Part shown: in pieces, positions 54,245-63,608 of the stretch
Numbering within the stretch: position 1 is the stretch's first letter
Layout of the letters: each line of letters opens with the position of its first letter
DNA from: CAIWHR01 sp963788185
GTDB lineage: Bacteria; Pseudomonadota; Gammaproteobacteria; Burkholderiales; Casimicrobiaceae
Length of the DNA: 64,000 nucleotides
Direction: 5' to 3'
NCBI GenBank assembly: GCA_963788185.1
Contig: CAWBGE010000017.1
Coordinates: forward strand, 620,001-684,000
Notes under the pieces: model-generated
What the model was told of the DNA's origin: nothing
Database searches by the model: none
What the model saw: only the letters and a program-made list of their open reading frames with translations
Made by a program: the position numbers and the translations under genes

Positions 54245-55393
54245 GTGGCGTCACCGGTGACCTCGGTGGCCGCCCGCGTGGCGGCGGGCACAGCGCGCAC
54301 TCCGGTCGCGACTTCGGTGCGCGAATCCCTTGCGGCACGCGGCATCGCGCTCGATCCTGCGCAGTGCGCAGCAGCCCTGCGGCTCGATAGGCTGGCGGCC
54401 GAACTCTCGGTCTTCCGGGCGGCCCGGCAGTCGACCCTCAAGCGCCTTTTCTCGCGTCCCGAGGTGCCCCGCGGGTTGTATTGCTGGGGAGGCGTCGGAC
54501 GCGGCAAGAGCCTGCTGATGGACGCGTTCTTCGCGACGGTGCCCATCCGTCGCAAGACGCGGGTGCACTTCCACGCGTTCATGCGCGACATTCACGCGGA
54601 ACTGGCGACGCTGAAGCGCGAGGTCGATCCGCTGGCCGCGGTCGCCGCCCGGGTCGCGCGCAAGTGGCGCCTCGTCTGCTTCGACGAGTTCCACGTCTCC
54701 GACATCGCCGACGCGATGATCCTCGGCCGCCTGCTGACGGCGCTGTTCGCGCACGGCGTGGTGTTCGTGCTCACCTCGAACTATCCGCCCGACGCGCTCT
54801 ATCCGAACGGCCTGCAGCGGCAGAATTTCGTGCCGACGATACGCCTGATCGAGCGCGAGCTCGATCTCGTCGAGATCGACGGCGGTACCGATTACCGGCT
54901 GCGCGCGTTGGAGCGGGTGGCGAGCTATCACGTGCCGGCCGGCCCGGCAGCCGACGCCGCGCTGCTGCGCGCCTTCGAGAAGCTGTGTTCCGGCCACGAT
55001 GAGAGCAACAGGATCGTCATCGAGGGCCGGGTGCTGTCGGCGCGCAGGCGAGCGGCCGACGCGATCTGGTTCGACTTCGCCGAACTCTGCGACGGCCCGC
55101 GCTCGCAGCGCGACTATCTGGAACTCGCCCGTCAATTCGCGGTCCTGCTGCTCTCGGGCGTTCCCCGCATGACGTCCGAGATGGGCGATCGCGCCCGGCG
55201 CTTCACCTGGCTTGTCGACATCCTGTACGATCATCGCGTGAAACTCATCGTCTCGGCCGCCGTGCCCCCCGCGGAACTGTACGTCGAAGGCCCCCACAGC
55301 CGCGAGTTCCCCCGCACCGTCAGCCGTCTCATCGAAATGCAATCGCGCGACTACATGGCACTTCCGCACGTGGCCGCGGCGGAGCCCGCTTGA
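54245..55393 (+). CDS. zapE: Cell-division/AFG1-type ATPase ZapE
   Basis: A 382-residue AFG1/LACE1-family P-loop ATPase. GTG 54245 is chosen as start because a GGAGGGTGG site precedes it. Walker A is WGGVGRGKSLLMD, Walker B LVCFDEFHVSD, then SNYPPDALYPNGLQRQNFVP and the arginine-finger region GDRARRFTWLVDILYD. In E. coli ZapE acts at the division ring under stress. Placement after lpd is common in beta-proteobacteria. It may be co-transcribed with sucAB-lpd. Confidence 0.93.
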   Translation: MASPVTSVAARVAAGTARTPVATSVRESLAARGIALDPAQCAAALRLDRLAAELSVFRAARQSTLKRLFSRPEVPRGLYCWGGVGRGKSLLMDAFFATVPIRRKTRVHFHAFMRDIHAELATLKREVDPLAAVAARVARKWRLVCFDEFHVSDIADAMILGRLLTALFAHGVVFVLTSNYPPDALYPNGLQRQNFVPTIRLIERELDLVEIDGGTDYRLRALERVASYHVPAGPAADAALLRAFEKLCSGHDESNRIVIEGRVLSARRRAADAIWFDFAELCDGPRSQRDYLELARQFAVLLLSGVPRMTSEMGDRARRFTWLVDILYDHRVKLIVSAAVPPAELYVEGPHSREFPRTVSRLIEMQSRDYMALPHVAAAEPA

Positions 55394-55459
55394 AACAAGC
55401 GATGCGGCACTTGCCTTCGTCGCCGACCTGATTGACCAACCTGCCCCAAGGAGAGTCCC

Positions 55460-56464
55460 ATGCACAAATTCAAGGCCTACCGGACGTTCGAGGAGAACAA
55501 GATCGTGTCGAGCCGGTTCGTCGACATGACGCTGTCCGAACTCGATCCCGGCGACGTTGTCATCAAGACCAAATATTCGACGATCAACTACAAGGATGCG
55601 CTGTCGCACAACGGGGCCGGGCGCATCATGCGCAAATACCCGACCAACGCCGGCATCGACATGGCAGGGACCGTCGAAACCAGCTCCGATCCGCGCTGGA
55701 GGCACGGCGACAAGGTCGTCGTCCACGGCTACGACATGGGCGTCGCGCACGACGGCGGCTACAGCGAGTTCGTGCGCGTTCCGGGGGACTGGGTGGTGCG
55801 CCGGCCCGAGAGCATGACCGCGTTCGACGCGATGACGCTCGGGACGGCCGGATTCACCGCGGCGCTGGCGGTCATGCTGATGGAACACAACGGACTCAAG
55901 CCCGCGAACGGTCCGGTGGCAGTGACGGGCGCGACCGGCGGGGTCGGATCGGTGGCGATCGAGATCCTGGCCAAGAGCGGCTACGACGTCACCGCGATCA
56001 CCGGCAAGGAGGACGAGGCCGACTATCTGCGCGACATCGGGGCGAAGGAAGTGCTGAACCGACGCGCGATCGATCTGACGAAGATCCGGCCGCTCGACAA
56101 GGCGACCTGGGCGGGCGCGGTGGACAATCTCGGCGGCGACCTCCTGGCCTGGCTGCTGTCGACGATGAAGGTCGGCGGCACCGTCGGCGCCGTGGGACTG
56201 GCCGCCGACGCGAAGCTCAACACCACCGTGCTGCCGTTCATCCTGCGCGGCGTTCACCTGCTGGGCGCGGACAGCGCGAATTGCCCGATGGCGCTGCGGC
56301 AGAAGGTCTGGAACAAGCTGGCGGTCGAGTGGCGGCCGGACCGCGTCCACGATCAGGTGCGCACCATCGACTTCGACGAGTTGCCGACACACTTCGATGC
56401 CTATTTGAAGGGAATGATCCGCGGGCGGACCGTCGTGCGGATCGCCTCCGACAGCCATCCCTGA
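55460..56464 (+). CDS. acuI: Acryloyl-CoA reductase / YhdH-type quinone oxidoreductase (AcuI family)
   Basis: A 334-residue zinc-free MDR enzyme starting at ATG 55460 behind AAGGAGAG. The YhdH/AcuI signatures are STINYKDALSHNGAG, NAGIDMAGTV, HDGGYSEFVRVPGDW, the NADPH loop AVTGATGGVGSVA and the DSANCPM stretch. AcuI reduces toxic acryloyl-CoA to propionyl-CoA with NADPH. It lies 155 bp before prpE, which makes propionyl-CoA, so both feed the same pool. The assignment to acryloyl-CoA rather than a general quinone is inferred. Confidence 0.88.
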   Translation: MHKFKAYRTFEENKIVSSRFVDMTLSELDPGDVVIKTKYSTINYKDALSHNGAGRIMRKYPTNAGIDMAGTVETSSDPRWRHGDKVVVHGYDMGVAHDGGYSEFVRVPGDWVVRRPESMTAFDAMTLGTAGFTAALAVMLMEHNGLKPANGPVAVTGATGGVGSVAIEILAKSGYDVTAITGKEDEADYLRDIGAKEVLNRRAIDLTKIRPLDKATWAGAVDNLGGDLLAWLLSTMKVGGTVGAVGLAADAKLNTTVLPFILRGVHLLGADSANCPMALRQKVWNKLAVEWRPDRVHDQVRTIDFDELPTHFDAYLKGMIRGRTVVRIASDSHP

Positions 56465-56501
56465 TCGGCACCGGCGCCGTACCCCTTCCGCAACGCCTAT
56501 G

Positions 56502-56513
56502 TCTTATATAAGA
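56502..56513. promoter_or_regulatory. Perfect 12-bp palindrome upstream of prpE
   Basis: TCTTATATAAGA is a perfect palindrome, an AT island in GC-rich DNA, 107 bp before the prpE start. It looks like an operator for a dimeric regulator. A one-mismatch core copy lies in the mdh-sdhC region (43361-43370). The regulator is not identified. Confidence 0.55.
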
Positions 56514-56619
56514 TGGCGCACCCGGCGGCGCGTGGCGCCACGGGTGCCGCGCGCCGCGGTGACCTGACCGCTGTCGGCGCAGTCCGCTTGGGCGAGTCGC
56601 AGCGACGAGGAGTAGGGCC

Positions 56620-58518
56620 ATGCCGACGTACAAGGAGTTCCACCGCCGCTCGCTCGATGAACGCGACGCGTTCTGGACCGAGCAGGCGGCGCTGATCGAC
56701 TGGCAGACGCCTTTCACGTCGGTCCTCGACTACTCGAACCCCCCGTTCGCCAAATGGTTCGTCGGCGGCCGCACCAACATCTGCCACAACGCAGTCGACC
56801 GCCATCTTGCAGCGCGAGGCGATTCTCCCGCACTGGTCTACCTCTCGACCGAAACCGATCAGAAGGGCGTGTACACGTTCCGCGAGCTGCACCGCGAGGT
56901 GAACCGCTTCGCGGCGGCGCTGAAGGCACAGGGCGTCGGCCGCGGCGACCGGGTTCTGATCTACATGCCGATGATCGCCGAGGCGGCGTTCGCGATGCTT
57001 GCCTGTGCGCGCATCGGCGCGATCCACTCGGTGGTGTTCGGCGGCTTTGCCGCCGCCAGCCTGGCCACCCGCATCGACGACGCGAAACCCAAGGTGATGG
57101 TGACGTCGGATGCAGGCATGCGGGGCGGGAAGGCCGTTCCCTACAAGCATCTGGTCGACGAGGCGATCCGGCTGTCGCAGCAACCGCCGCAGAAAGTGAT
57201 CATCGTCAACCGCGGGCTGGATCCGGCGATGGCCGTGGTCCCCGGCCGCGACCTCGACTATGCGGGCTTGCGCGCGCAGCACATGGACGCCGACGTTCCC
57301 TGCGAGTGGCTGGAGTCGTCCGAGCCCTCGTACATCCTGTATACGTCCGGCACCACCGGCAAGCCGAAGGGCGTGCAGCGCGACACCGGCGGCTACGCTG
57401 TCGCGCTCACCGCCTCGATGCGGCACATCTTCTGCCTCGGACCGGGCGACACGATGTTCACCACCAGCGACATCGGCTGGGTGGTCGGCCACTCGTACAT
57501 CGTGTACGGCCCGTTGCTCAACGGCACGACGACGATCATGTACGAAGGACTGCCGATACGTCCCGATCCGGGCATCTGGTGGAAGATCGTTTCCGACTAC
57601 AGGGTCAAGACGATGTTCAGTTCGCCCACCGCGATCCGGGTGCTCAAGAAGCAGGATCCGTCGTTCATGAAGGCGCACGACATCTCGATGCTGAAGTACC
57701 TGTTCCTGGCGGGCGAGCCGCTGGACGAGCCCACGGCGCGCTGGGCTTCCGACTCGCTGGGCGTCGCGATCATCGACAACTACTGGCAGACCGAGAGCGG
57801 CTGGCCGATCCTGTCGGCGCAGCTCGGCGTCGAGGAGACGCCGCGCAAGTTCGGCAGCCCGTCGTTCCCGGTCTTCGGCTACGACGTGCAGCTGCTGTCC
57901 GAGGCGACGGCGGAGCCCGTGGGCCCCGACGAAAAGGGCGTGCTGACCATCGTGCCGCCGCTGCCGCCGGGCTGCATGACCACGGTGTGGGGTGACGACG
58001 AGCGCTTCGTCCGCACCTACTTCTCGACCTTCCGCAATCGCATGGTCTATTCGACGTTCGATTGGGCGACCGCGGATGCGGATGGCTACTACTTCGTGCT
58101 CGGCCGCACCGACGACGTCATCAACGTCGCGGGCCATCGCCTCGGCACCCGCGAGATCGAGGAGGCCGTGCAGGCCCACTCGGGCATCGCCGAAGTGGCG
58201 GTCGTGGGCGTCGCCGATCCGCTGAAGGGCCAGATTCCCGTTGCCTTCGCCGTGGTCAAGGATCCGGCCCGGGTTGCCACGCCCGAAGGCGTTGCCAGGA
58301 TGCGCAAGGAGGTGATGGACACCGTCGATCGGGAGCTGGGTGCGATCGCCCGCCCGGGTGCCGTTCATTTCGTCACCGTGCTGCCCAAGACGCGGTCAGG
58401 CAAATTGCTGCGACGCTCGATTCAGGCGCTGGCCGAGGGCCGTGATCCGGGCGACCTCACCACCATCGAAGACCCGGCCGCACTGGAGCAGATCAGGCAT
58501 GCGCTTGCAGGCGGTTGA
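56620..58518 (+). CDS. prpE: Propionyl-CoA synthetase
   Basis: A 632-residue AMP-forming acyl-CoA synthetase activating propionate. The A3 phosphate loop is YTSGTTGKPKGVQRDTGGY, characteristic of PrpE; the adenine loop follows at DNYWQTESGWP, the hinge at GYYFVLGRTDDVINVAGHRLGT-like sequence, and the catalytic Lys in TRSGKLLRR. Length and motifs match PrpE rather than Acs. It is followed by a strong terminator and preceded by the AcuI-type gene. Confidence 0.95.
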   Translation: MPTYKEFHRRSLDERDAFWTEQAALIDWQTPFTSVLDYSNPPFAKWFVGGRTNICHNAVDRHLAARGDSPALVYLSTETDQKGVYTFRELHREVNRFAAALKAQGVGRGDRVLIYMPMIAEAAFAMLACARIGAIHSVVFGGFAAASLATRIDDAKPKVMVTSDAGMRGGKAVPYKHLVDEAIRLSQQPPQKVIIVNRGLDPAMAVVPGRDLDYAGLRAQHMDADVPCEWLESSEPSYILYTSGTTGKPKGVQRDTGGYAVALTASMRHIFCLGPGDTMFTTSDIGWVVGHSYIVYGPLLNGTTTIMYEGLPIRPDPGIWWKIVSDYRVKTMFSSPTAIRVLKKQDPSFMKAHDISMLKYLFLAGEPLDEPTARWASDSLGVAIIDNYWQTESGWPILSAQLGVEETPRKFGSPSFPVFGYDVQLLSEATAEPVGPDEKGVLTIVPPLPPGCMTTVWGDDERFVRTYFSTFRNRMVYSTFDWATADADGYYFVLGRTDDVINVAGHRLGTREIEEAVQAHSGIAEVAVVGVADPLKGQIPVAFAVVKDPARVATPEGVARMRKEVMDTVDRELGAIARPGAVHFVTVLPKTRSGKLLRRSIQALAEGRDPGDLTTIEDPAALEQIRHALAGG

Positions 58519-58567
58519 CCGGACAGACCCGTAACGGGCGCCGGTTTCCCCGACACTAGGAGGGGGG

Positions 58568-58606
58568 AGCGACGGCAGGGTGGGGACACCCTGCCGTTCG
58601 CTTTTT
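58568..58606 (+). terminator. Rho-independent terminator after prpE
   Basis: An 11-bp perfect stem (58572-58582 with 58587-58597, loop GGGA) is extended by AGCG/CGCT across a single bulged T, then TTTTT (58602-58606). It is the strongest terminator in the window and closes the TCA/propionate block. Confidence 0.92.
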
Positions 58607-58684
58607 CCGGCTTGCCCTCGATGGATCCGGTCGTGGCGCGACGTTACGAGCGATAATACGCGGCCAGCGCCCGACACCCATTCG

Positions 58685-59800
58685 ATGACCGACGAACCGT
58701 CCGTTTCCGCCGCGACGCTTGCCGCAGCTGCCGGTCCGCACCCGCTGCACGTGCCCCTGGCTGCCGCGACCCGTGGTGCCATGATCGATGCCGTCCATTA
58801 CGGCAGCGTCGCCGTCTGCGATCGCGACGGCCGGATACTTCATTCTGCCGGCAATCCGCGGTTCGTCGCGCCGACGCGAAGCGCGCTGAAGCCCTTCCAG
58901 GCGATCCCGCTGGTCGCCGCCGGCGGTGTGGAGCGATTCGGCTTCACGCCCGCCGAGGTCGCGCTCATGTGCGCCAGTCATTCCGGCGAAACACGGCACG
59001 TGGACGCCGCCGGCAGCGTGCTCGCGAAGGCTGGCCACGCGGTGTCGGATCTCCAGTGCGGCACCCACGTGCCCGGGCACTACGAAATTTCCGGCAGCTA
59101 CCCGCCGCCGCCCCCGTACTCGCCGCTGGCGCACAACTGTTCGGGCAAGCATTCGGGGATGCTTGCGTGGTGCGCGCTTTGCGGGGCGCCCCGGGAGACC
59201 TATCTCGCCTTCGAGCACCCGTTGCAGGCCGAGATCCGGCGCTCGGTCGCGCATTTCACCGGCATCGACACGGCGGACCTCGTCTGGGGCGTCGACGGCT
59301 GCTCGGCGCCCAACTACGCCGTACCGCTGTCGGGACTCGCCACAGCGTTCGCCCGCCTCGCCGCCTCCGACGACGATGCGCAGTACGGGGGCGCGGCCCG
59401 CGTGCTGGCCGACGCCATGACGGCGCATCCTGAGATGGTCTCCGGAAGCGGGCGCAACGACCTCGCGTACATGCAGGCGGGCCGCGGCGATTGGGTGACC
59501 AAGATCGGCGCCGAGGGCATTCAGGCCGTTGGCGTGCGCAGTCGCGGCATCGGCATCGTCGTCAAGGTCGCCGATGGCGGCAAGCGGGGTCTGCACCCGG
59601 CGACGGTTGCGGTGCTCGACCAGTTGGGTTTGCTCGATGGCGCGCAGCGCGATGCACTCGCGGCCTGGCGCGAGCCGTCGGTGCGGAACTACCGGGGAAT
59701 CGTGACCGGAAGGATCAAGCCCCTGGTTGTACTGGACAAGGGTGCACCCGCGCCCCTATCGAAGCCCGCTGGCGAGGCGGCCTCCGGCCGCGAGACGTGA
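58685..59800 (+). CDS. ansA: L-asparaginase, AnsA/ReAV type (asparaginase II family)
   Basis: A 371-residue member of the structurally distinct PF06089 asparaginases, unrelated to E. coli AnsB. The SxxK catalytic pair is S66-K69 (TRSALKP), and zinc-site residues are C152, K155 (NCSGKHSG) and C206 (VDGCSAPN), with the same spacing as in the Rhizobium etli enzyme. No signal peptide is present, so it is cytoplasmic. It hydrolyses asparagine to aspartate and ammonia. It stands alone between a terminator and the rpoE promoter. Confidence 0.9.
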   Translation: MTDEPSVSAATLAAAAGPHPLHVPLAAATRGAMIDAVHYGSVAVCDRDGRILHSAGNPRFVAPTRSALKPFQAIPLVAAGGVERFGFTPAEVALMCASHSGETRHVDAAGSVLAKAGHAVSDLQCGTHVPGHYEISGSYPPPPPYSPLAHNCSGKHSGMLAWCALCGAPRETYLAFEHPLQAEIRRSVAHFTGIDTADLVWGVDGCSAPNYAVPLSGLATAFARLAASDDDAQYGGAARVLADAMTAHPEMVSGSGRNDLAYMQAGRGDWVTKIGAEGIQAVGVRSRGIGIVVKVADGGKRGLHPATVAVLDQLGLLDGAQRDALAAWREPSVRNYRGIVTGRIKPLVVLDKGAPAPLSKPAGEAASGRET

Positions 59801-59825
59801 ACTTACCGCGCTTCCGGTGGTCTGT
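59799..59825 (+). promoter_or_regulatory. Sigma-E-type promoter of rpoE (autoregulation)
   Basis: GAACTT (59799-59804), 16 bp, TCTGT (59821-59825) matches the RpoE consensus GGAACTT-N16-TCTGA except at two positions. It overlaps the end of the asparaginase gene and lies about 145 bp before rpoE, as expected for autogenous control. Confidence 0.7.
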
Positions 59826-59968
59826 CCGTGCAAGCGTAAGCCTGCCCGCGCAGGACAAGCCGATCGGACTCTGCGGCGAAGTCCGCAGCGGCTTCCTGCG
59901 AGGCGCCGGCCGCCGCACCCGCCGTTCGACGGGGATAACAATGAATGTGAATCAGGGACAACCCTTAA

Positions 59969-60568
59969 ATGGGTGATCGCGAAGTCGATCAGCAACTCGT
60001 TCTTCGCGCGCAACGGGGTGACAAGCGCGCATTCGAGTTGCTGGTCATGAAGTACCAGCGCAAGTTGGGGCGGCTCTTGTCGCGGTTCGTCCGCGACCCC
60101 GCCGAGGTCGAGGACGTGACGCAGGAGGCATTCATCAAGGCGTATCGTGCGTTGCCGGCGTTCAGGGGCGACAGCGCTTTCTACACCTGGCTTTACCGGA
60201 TCGCCATCAACACCGCGAAGAACTACCTGGTCGCGATGGGTCGCCGTGCGCCGACGTCTACCGGCGTCGACATCGACGACGCCGAGAATTTCGAGGATGC
60301 AGACCAGTTGCGCGACACGAGCACGCCGGAATCGGAGCTGGAAGGCAAGGAAATCGCGGCCACTGTCAACAAGGCAGTGGACGCACTCCCCGAGGACCTT
60401 CGCACGGCGATCACGCTGCGCGAGATCGAGGGATTGAGTTACGAAGAGATAGCCAACGTGATGAATTGTCCGATTGGCACGGTGCGCTCCCGGATCTTCC
60501 GGGCGCGGGAAGCGATCGCAACGGAATTGCGGCCGTTGCTGGGGACCGACGAGAACCGGAGATGGTGA
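59969..60568 (+). CDS. rpoE: RNA polymerase sigma-E factor (sigma-24, RpoE/AlgU)
   Basis: A 199-residue ECF sigma factor. Region 2 (about 20-95) has AFELLVMKYQRKLGRLLSRF and EDVTQEAFIKAYRALPAFRG; region 4 (about 135-190) has LPEDLRTAITLREIEGLSYEEIA and the recognition helix CPIGTVRSRIFRAREA. It directs envelope-stress genes and is held by RseA. It overlaps rseA by one base and has its own sigma-E-type promoter. Confidence 0.97.
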   Translation: MGDREVDQQLVLRAQRGDKRAFELLVMKYQRKLGRLLSRFVRDPAEVEDVTQEAFIKAYRALPAFRGDSAFYTWLYRIAINTAKNYLVAMGRRAPTSTGVDIDDAENFEDADQLRDTSTPESELEGKEIAATVNKAVDALPEDLRTAITLREIEGLSYEEIANVMNCPIGTVRSRIFRAREAIATELRPLLGTDENRRW

Positions 60569-61065
60569 TGGGCGAGGATATTTCGAGGCTGATGGATGGT
60601 GAGCTCGATGACGAGCAACTCGATGTCGTATGGGCACAGTTGAAGCGCCCCGAAGGGATGGCCACGTGGGCGGGCTATCACGTGATCGGCGACACGCTGC
60701 GCGGAACGCAACGGCTGTCGCCCGGATTTTCGGAGCGTTTCGCGGCGCGGCTCGCCGCCGAGCCGACGGTCCTCGCGCCCAAGGCGAGACCCAACCGCAC
60801 GTTGTCGCTCGCCTGGAACGTCGCGGCGACGGTGGCGGCGGTCGCGGTCGTCGGCTGGGCCGCCATGAGCACGCTGGATCCGCAGGCGAACACCATCGCC
60901 AGGGCGCGCGAGGCCGCGGTCGCGCGGGCGACGCAGATCAAGCCGCGAAGCGTGCCCGCCGATTATCTGCTCGCCCACCAGGAAAGCTCCCCGACCATCC
61001 AGATCCAGGGCGTCGGGCCCTACCTGCGGCCGGCGACGGCGACGGCCGTCGAGGCGCGTCCGTGA
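60568..61065 (+). CDS. rseA: Anti-sigma-E factor RseA/MucA
   Basis: A 165-residue inner-membrane anti-sigma factor. ATG 60568 is favoured over ATG 60562 because GGAG (60558-60561) is spaced 6 nt from it and the usual N-terminus MGEDISRLMDGELD results. The cytoplasmic sigma-binding domain covers about 1-72, a single transmembrane helix lies near 78-98, and the periplasmic tail (ARATQIKPRSVPADYLLAHQ) is the RseB-binding and protease-cut region. It holds RpoE until stress cleaves it. Confidence 0.95.
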   Translation: MGEDISRLMDGELDDEQLDVVWAQLKRPEGMATWAGYHVIGDTLRGTQRLSPGFSERFAARLAAEPTVLAPKARPNRTLSLAWNVAATVAAVAVVGWAAMSTLDPQANTIARAREAAVARATQIKPRSVPADYLLAHQESSPTIQIQGVGPYLRPATATAVEARP

Positions 61066-61107
61066 TGGCTTCGCCGGGGAAGCACGGAAAGTCGTCGGGG
61101 TGACGCG

Positions 61108-62094
61108 ATGACGGTGGGGACAGCAATCGCAATTCCGGTGGGCCGCTGTATCCGCGTGGCGGCACTCGTGGCTGCCGTGGTATCCGCGCCGATGGCACGG
61201 GCCGAGGACGCGGCGGCGTGGCTCAGTCGTGCCGCCGCCGCGGCGCGCCAGCACAATTACGTCGGCACGATCGTCTATCAGCATGGCGGACGCGTGGAGA
61301 CGTCGCGCCTCGTGCACCTGAACGACAGTGGTGCCGAGTTCGAGAAGCTCGTCAATCTCGACGGCCCGGCGCGCGAGGTCATTCGCAGCCAGGGCGAGGT
61401 GCGCTGTTACTACCCCGACGCCAAGGTCGTGCGCATCGAGCCACGGACGTTTCGCAACGCCTTTCCCTCGCTCTCGCCGCAGCAGCAGAAGTCGCTGACC
61501 GACCACTACGAGTTCCGCCGGGCCGAGCCCGGCCGAGTCGCCGGATTGGCGGCGCAGGCGTTCGTGTTCGCGCCCAAGGACGGCTTGCGCTACGGGCACA
61601 AGTTCTGGGCCGATGCCGAGACCGGGCTGCTCCTCAAGGCGCGCATTCTCGACGAGCAGGGAGACGCGGTCGAGCAGTTCGCCTTCATCGACCTCGCCAT
61701 CGGCGGCAAGATCGACCGCGAGATGGTCAAGCCGTCGTGGCCGACGACCCCGCCGGAGTGGATGGTGCGGGCCGCGGGTCCGGGCGACGTGGAACTTCGG
61801 GACACCGGCTGGGTCGTAGGCAAGCTGCCGGCCGGGTTCGCCAGGATCGTCGAGGGGTTCCGCTCCCTGCGCGGCAAGCGGCATCCGGTGGCGCACCTCG
61901 TGTACTCCGACGGACTGGTCGCGGTGTCGGTGTTCATCGAGAACGTAGGCTCCGCGCCGCATCCGACCGGTTTGTCGCAGCACGGCGGCACCAATGTCTT
62001 CGTGCGCCAGTTCGACGATTTTCTCGTCACCGTGCTGGGCGAGGTGCCGGCGGTGACCGTGCGCCAGATTGCGTCGTCGGTCGCGCGGCGCTGA
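61108..62094 (+). CDS. rseB: Sigma-E regulatory protein RseB/MucB
   Basis: A 328-residue periplasmic protein with a signal peptide (about 1-32, ending ARA-ED). The LolA-like N-domain starts WLSRAAAAARQHNYVGTIVYQ; the C-domain (about 215-320) contains GFRSLRGKRHPVAHLVYSDG. It binds RseA and senses mislocalised lipoprotein or LPS. It lies 42 bp after rseA. Confidence 0.95.
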   Translation: MTVGTAIAIPVGRCIRVAALVAAVVSAPMARAEDAAAWLSRAAAAARQHNYVGTIVYQHGGRVETSRLVHLNDSGAEFEKLVNLDGPAREVIRSQGEVRCYYPDAKVVRIEPRTFRNAFPSLSPQQQKSLTDHYEFRRAEPGRVAGLAAQAFVFAPKDGLRYGHKFWADAETGLLLKARILDEQGDAVEQFAFIDLAIGGKIDREMVKPSWPTTPPEWMVRAAGPGDVELRDTGWVVGKLPAGFARIVEGFRSLRGKRHPVAHLVYSDGLVAVSVFIENVGSAPHPTGLSQHGGTNVFVRQFDDFLVTVLGEVPAVTVRQIASSVARR

Positions 62095-62159
62095 CGCGCG
62101 GCATCGCTGCTGCCGATCCTTTCATCCGTTACTTTCGCCGTTACCGAAGAAGGCATTCC

Positions 62160-63608
62160 ATGATCGTTCGCCGTCGCAGTGTCATTCTCGCTGGCGCATT
62201 CGCAGCGCTGCTTGCCGCGTTCGCCGCCGTGGCGCCTTCCGCCGTCGCTCAGACGCGCGGCGGCTCCCTGCCGGATTTCACCGAGCTCTACGACCGGAAC
62301 GGACCGGCTGTCGTCAGCATCGACGTCACGCAGAAGGCACGCTCGCCGCGCGCGATGCCCGAGCTCTCCGAGGACGATCCGTTCTACGAGTTCTTCCGCC
62401 GCTTCGGGCAGATTCCGCGCCCGCGCAACATGCCTGAGCGCGACGCGCAGTCGGTCGGCTCGGGTTTCATCATCTCCAGCGACGGCTACCTCATCACCAA
62501 CGCGCACGTCGTCGACGGCGCCGACGAGGTCAAGGTCAACCTGTCGGACAAGCGCGAGTTCAAGGCCAAGGTGATCGGCACCGACAAGCGGACCGACGTC
62601 GCATTGTTGAAGATCGAGGCCAAGGACCTGCCCAGGGTGACGATCGGCGATCCCGACAAGCTCAAGGTGGGCGAGTGGGTCGTCGCCATCGGCAAGCCCT
62701 TCGGACTCGACAACACGATGACCGCAGGCATCGTCAGCGCCAAGGGGCGCGACCTGCCTCAGGAAAACCTCGTCCCGTACATTCAGACCGACGCCGCGAT
62801 CAACCCGGGCAATTCCGGCGGTCCGCTGTTCAACCTGAAAGGCGAGGTCGTCGGCATCAATTCGCTGATCTTCTCGCGATCCGGCGGGTTCATGGGGCTT
62901 GCCTTTGCGATCCCGATCGACATCGCGATGAACGCCGCCAATCAGATCAAGGACAAAGGCCGCGTCACGCGCGGCCGCATCGGCGTCCAGATCCAGGAAG
63001 TGAGCAAGGAGACGGCCGAGGCGTTCGGCTTGCCGAAGCCGTCGGGTGCGCTCGTCAACTCGGTCGAGAAGGGCGGGCCGGCCGACAAGGCCGGCGTCGA
63101 AGCCGGCGACATCATCGTCAAGGTCGATGGTCGCGACGTCAAGACTTCCGCCGAACTGCCGCGGATCATCACTGTCGTCCGCCCCGGAACCAAGGTGACG
63201 CTGACCGTCTGGCGCAAGGGCGCCTCGCGCGAGATCGCGGTCACCGTGGCCGAGATGAAGGAAGAAGCGCCGGGGGCGCAACCGCGGCGCGGCGCCGTGC
63301 CCAAGGAGAAGGCCAAGCCCAACCGCATGGGGCTCGTGCTCTCCGACCTCACCGACGAACAGAAGAAGGAACTCGAGATCAAGAGCGGCGTGCTGGTCGA
63401 CGACGTGACGCCGGGGGTGCGCGGCAACGTGCAGCCGGGCGACGTGATCCTCGCCGTCATCAACCGGGGACAGAGCACCGAGGCGCGTTCCGCCGAGCAG
63501 CTCAACGGCGTGCTGGCCAAGCTCGAAAAGGGGGCATCGGTGACGCTGCGCCTCAAGCGCGGCGAGCAGGAGTTCTTCTCCACCTTGCGCCTCAACAACG
63601 GTGACTGA
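62160..63608 (+). CDS. degP: Periplasmic serine protease/chaperone DegP/MucD
   Basis: A 482-residue HtrA protease with a signal peptide (about 1-30). The catalytic triad is H116 (TNAHVVDG), D146 (KRTDVALL) and S219 (NPGNSGGPL). Two PDZ domains follow (about 260-350 and 380-475), the first with GRIGVQIQEVSKETAEAFG. It degrades or refolds damaged envelope proteins and is the effector of the sigma-E operon. Start ATG 62160. Confidence 0.95.
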   Translation: MIVRRRSVILAGAFAALLAAFAAVAPSAVAQTRGGSLPDFTELYDRNGPAVVSIDVTQKARSPRAMPELSEDDPFYEFFRRFGQIPRPRNMPERDAQSVGSGFIISSDGYLITNAHVVDGADEVKVNLSDKREFKAKVIGTDKRTDVALLKIEAKDLPRVTIGDPDKLKVGEWVVAIGKPFGLDNTMTAGIVSAKGRDLPQENLVPYIQTDAAINPGNSGGPLFNLKGEVVGINSLIFSRSGGFMGLAFAIPIDIAMNAANQIKDKGRVTRGRIGVQIQEVSKETAEAFGLPKPSGALVNSVEKGGPADKAGVEAGDIIVKVDGRDVKTSAELPRIITVVRPGTKVTLTVWRKGASREIAVTVAEMKEEAPGAQPRRGAVPKEKAKPNRMGLVLSDLTDEQKKELEIKSGVLVDDVTPGVRGNVQPGDVILAVINRGQSTEARSAEQLNGVLAKLEKGASVTLRLKRGEQEFFSTLRLNNGD

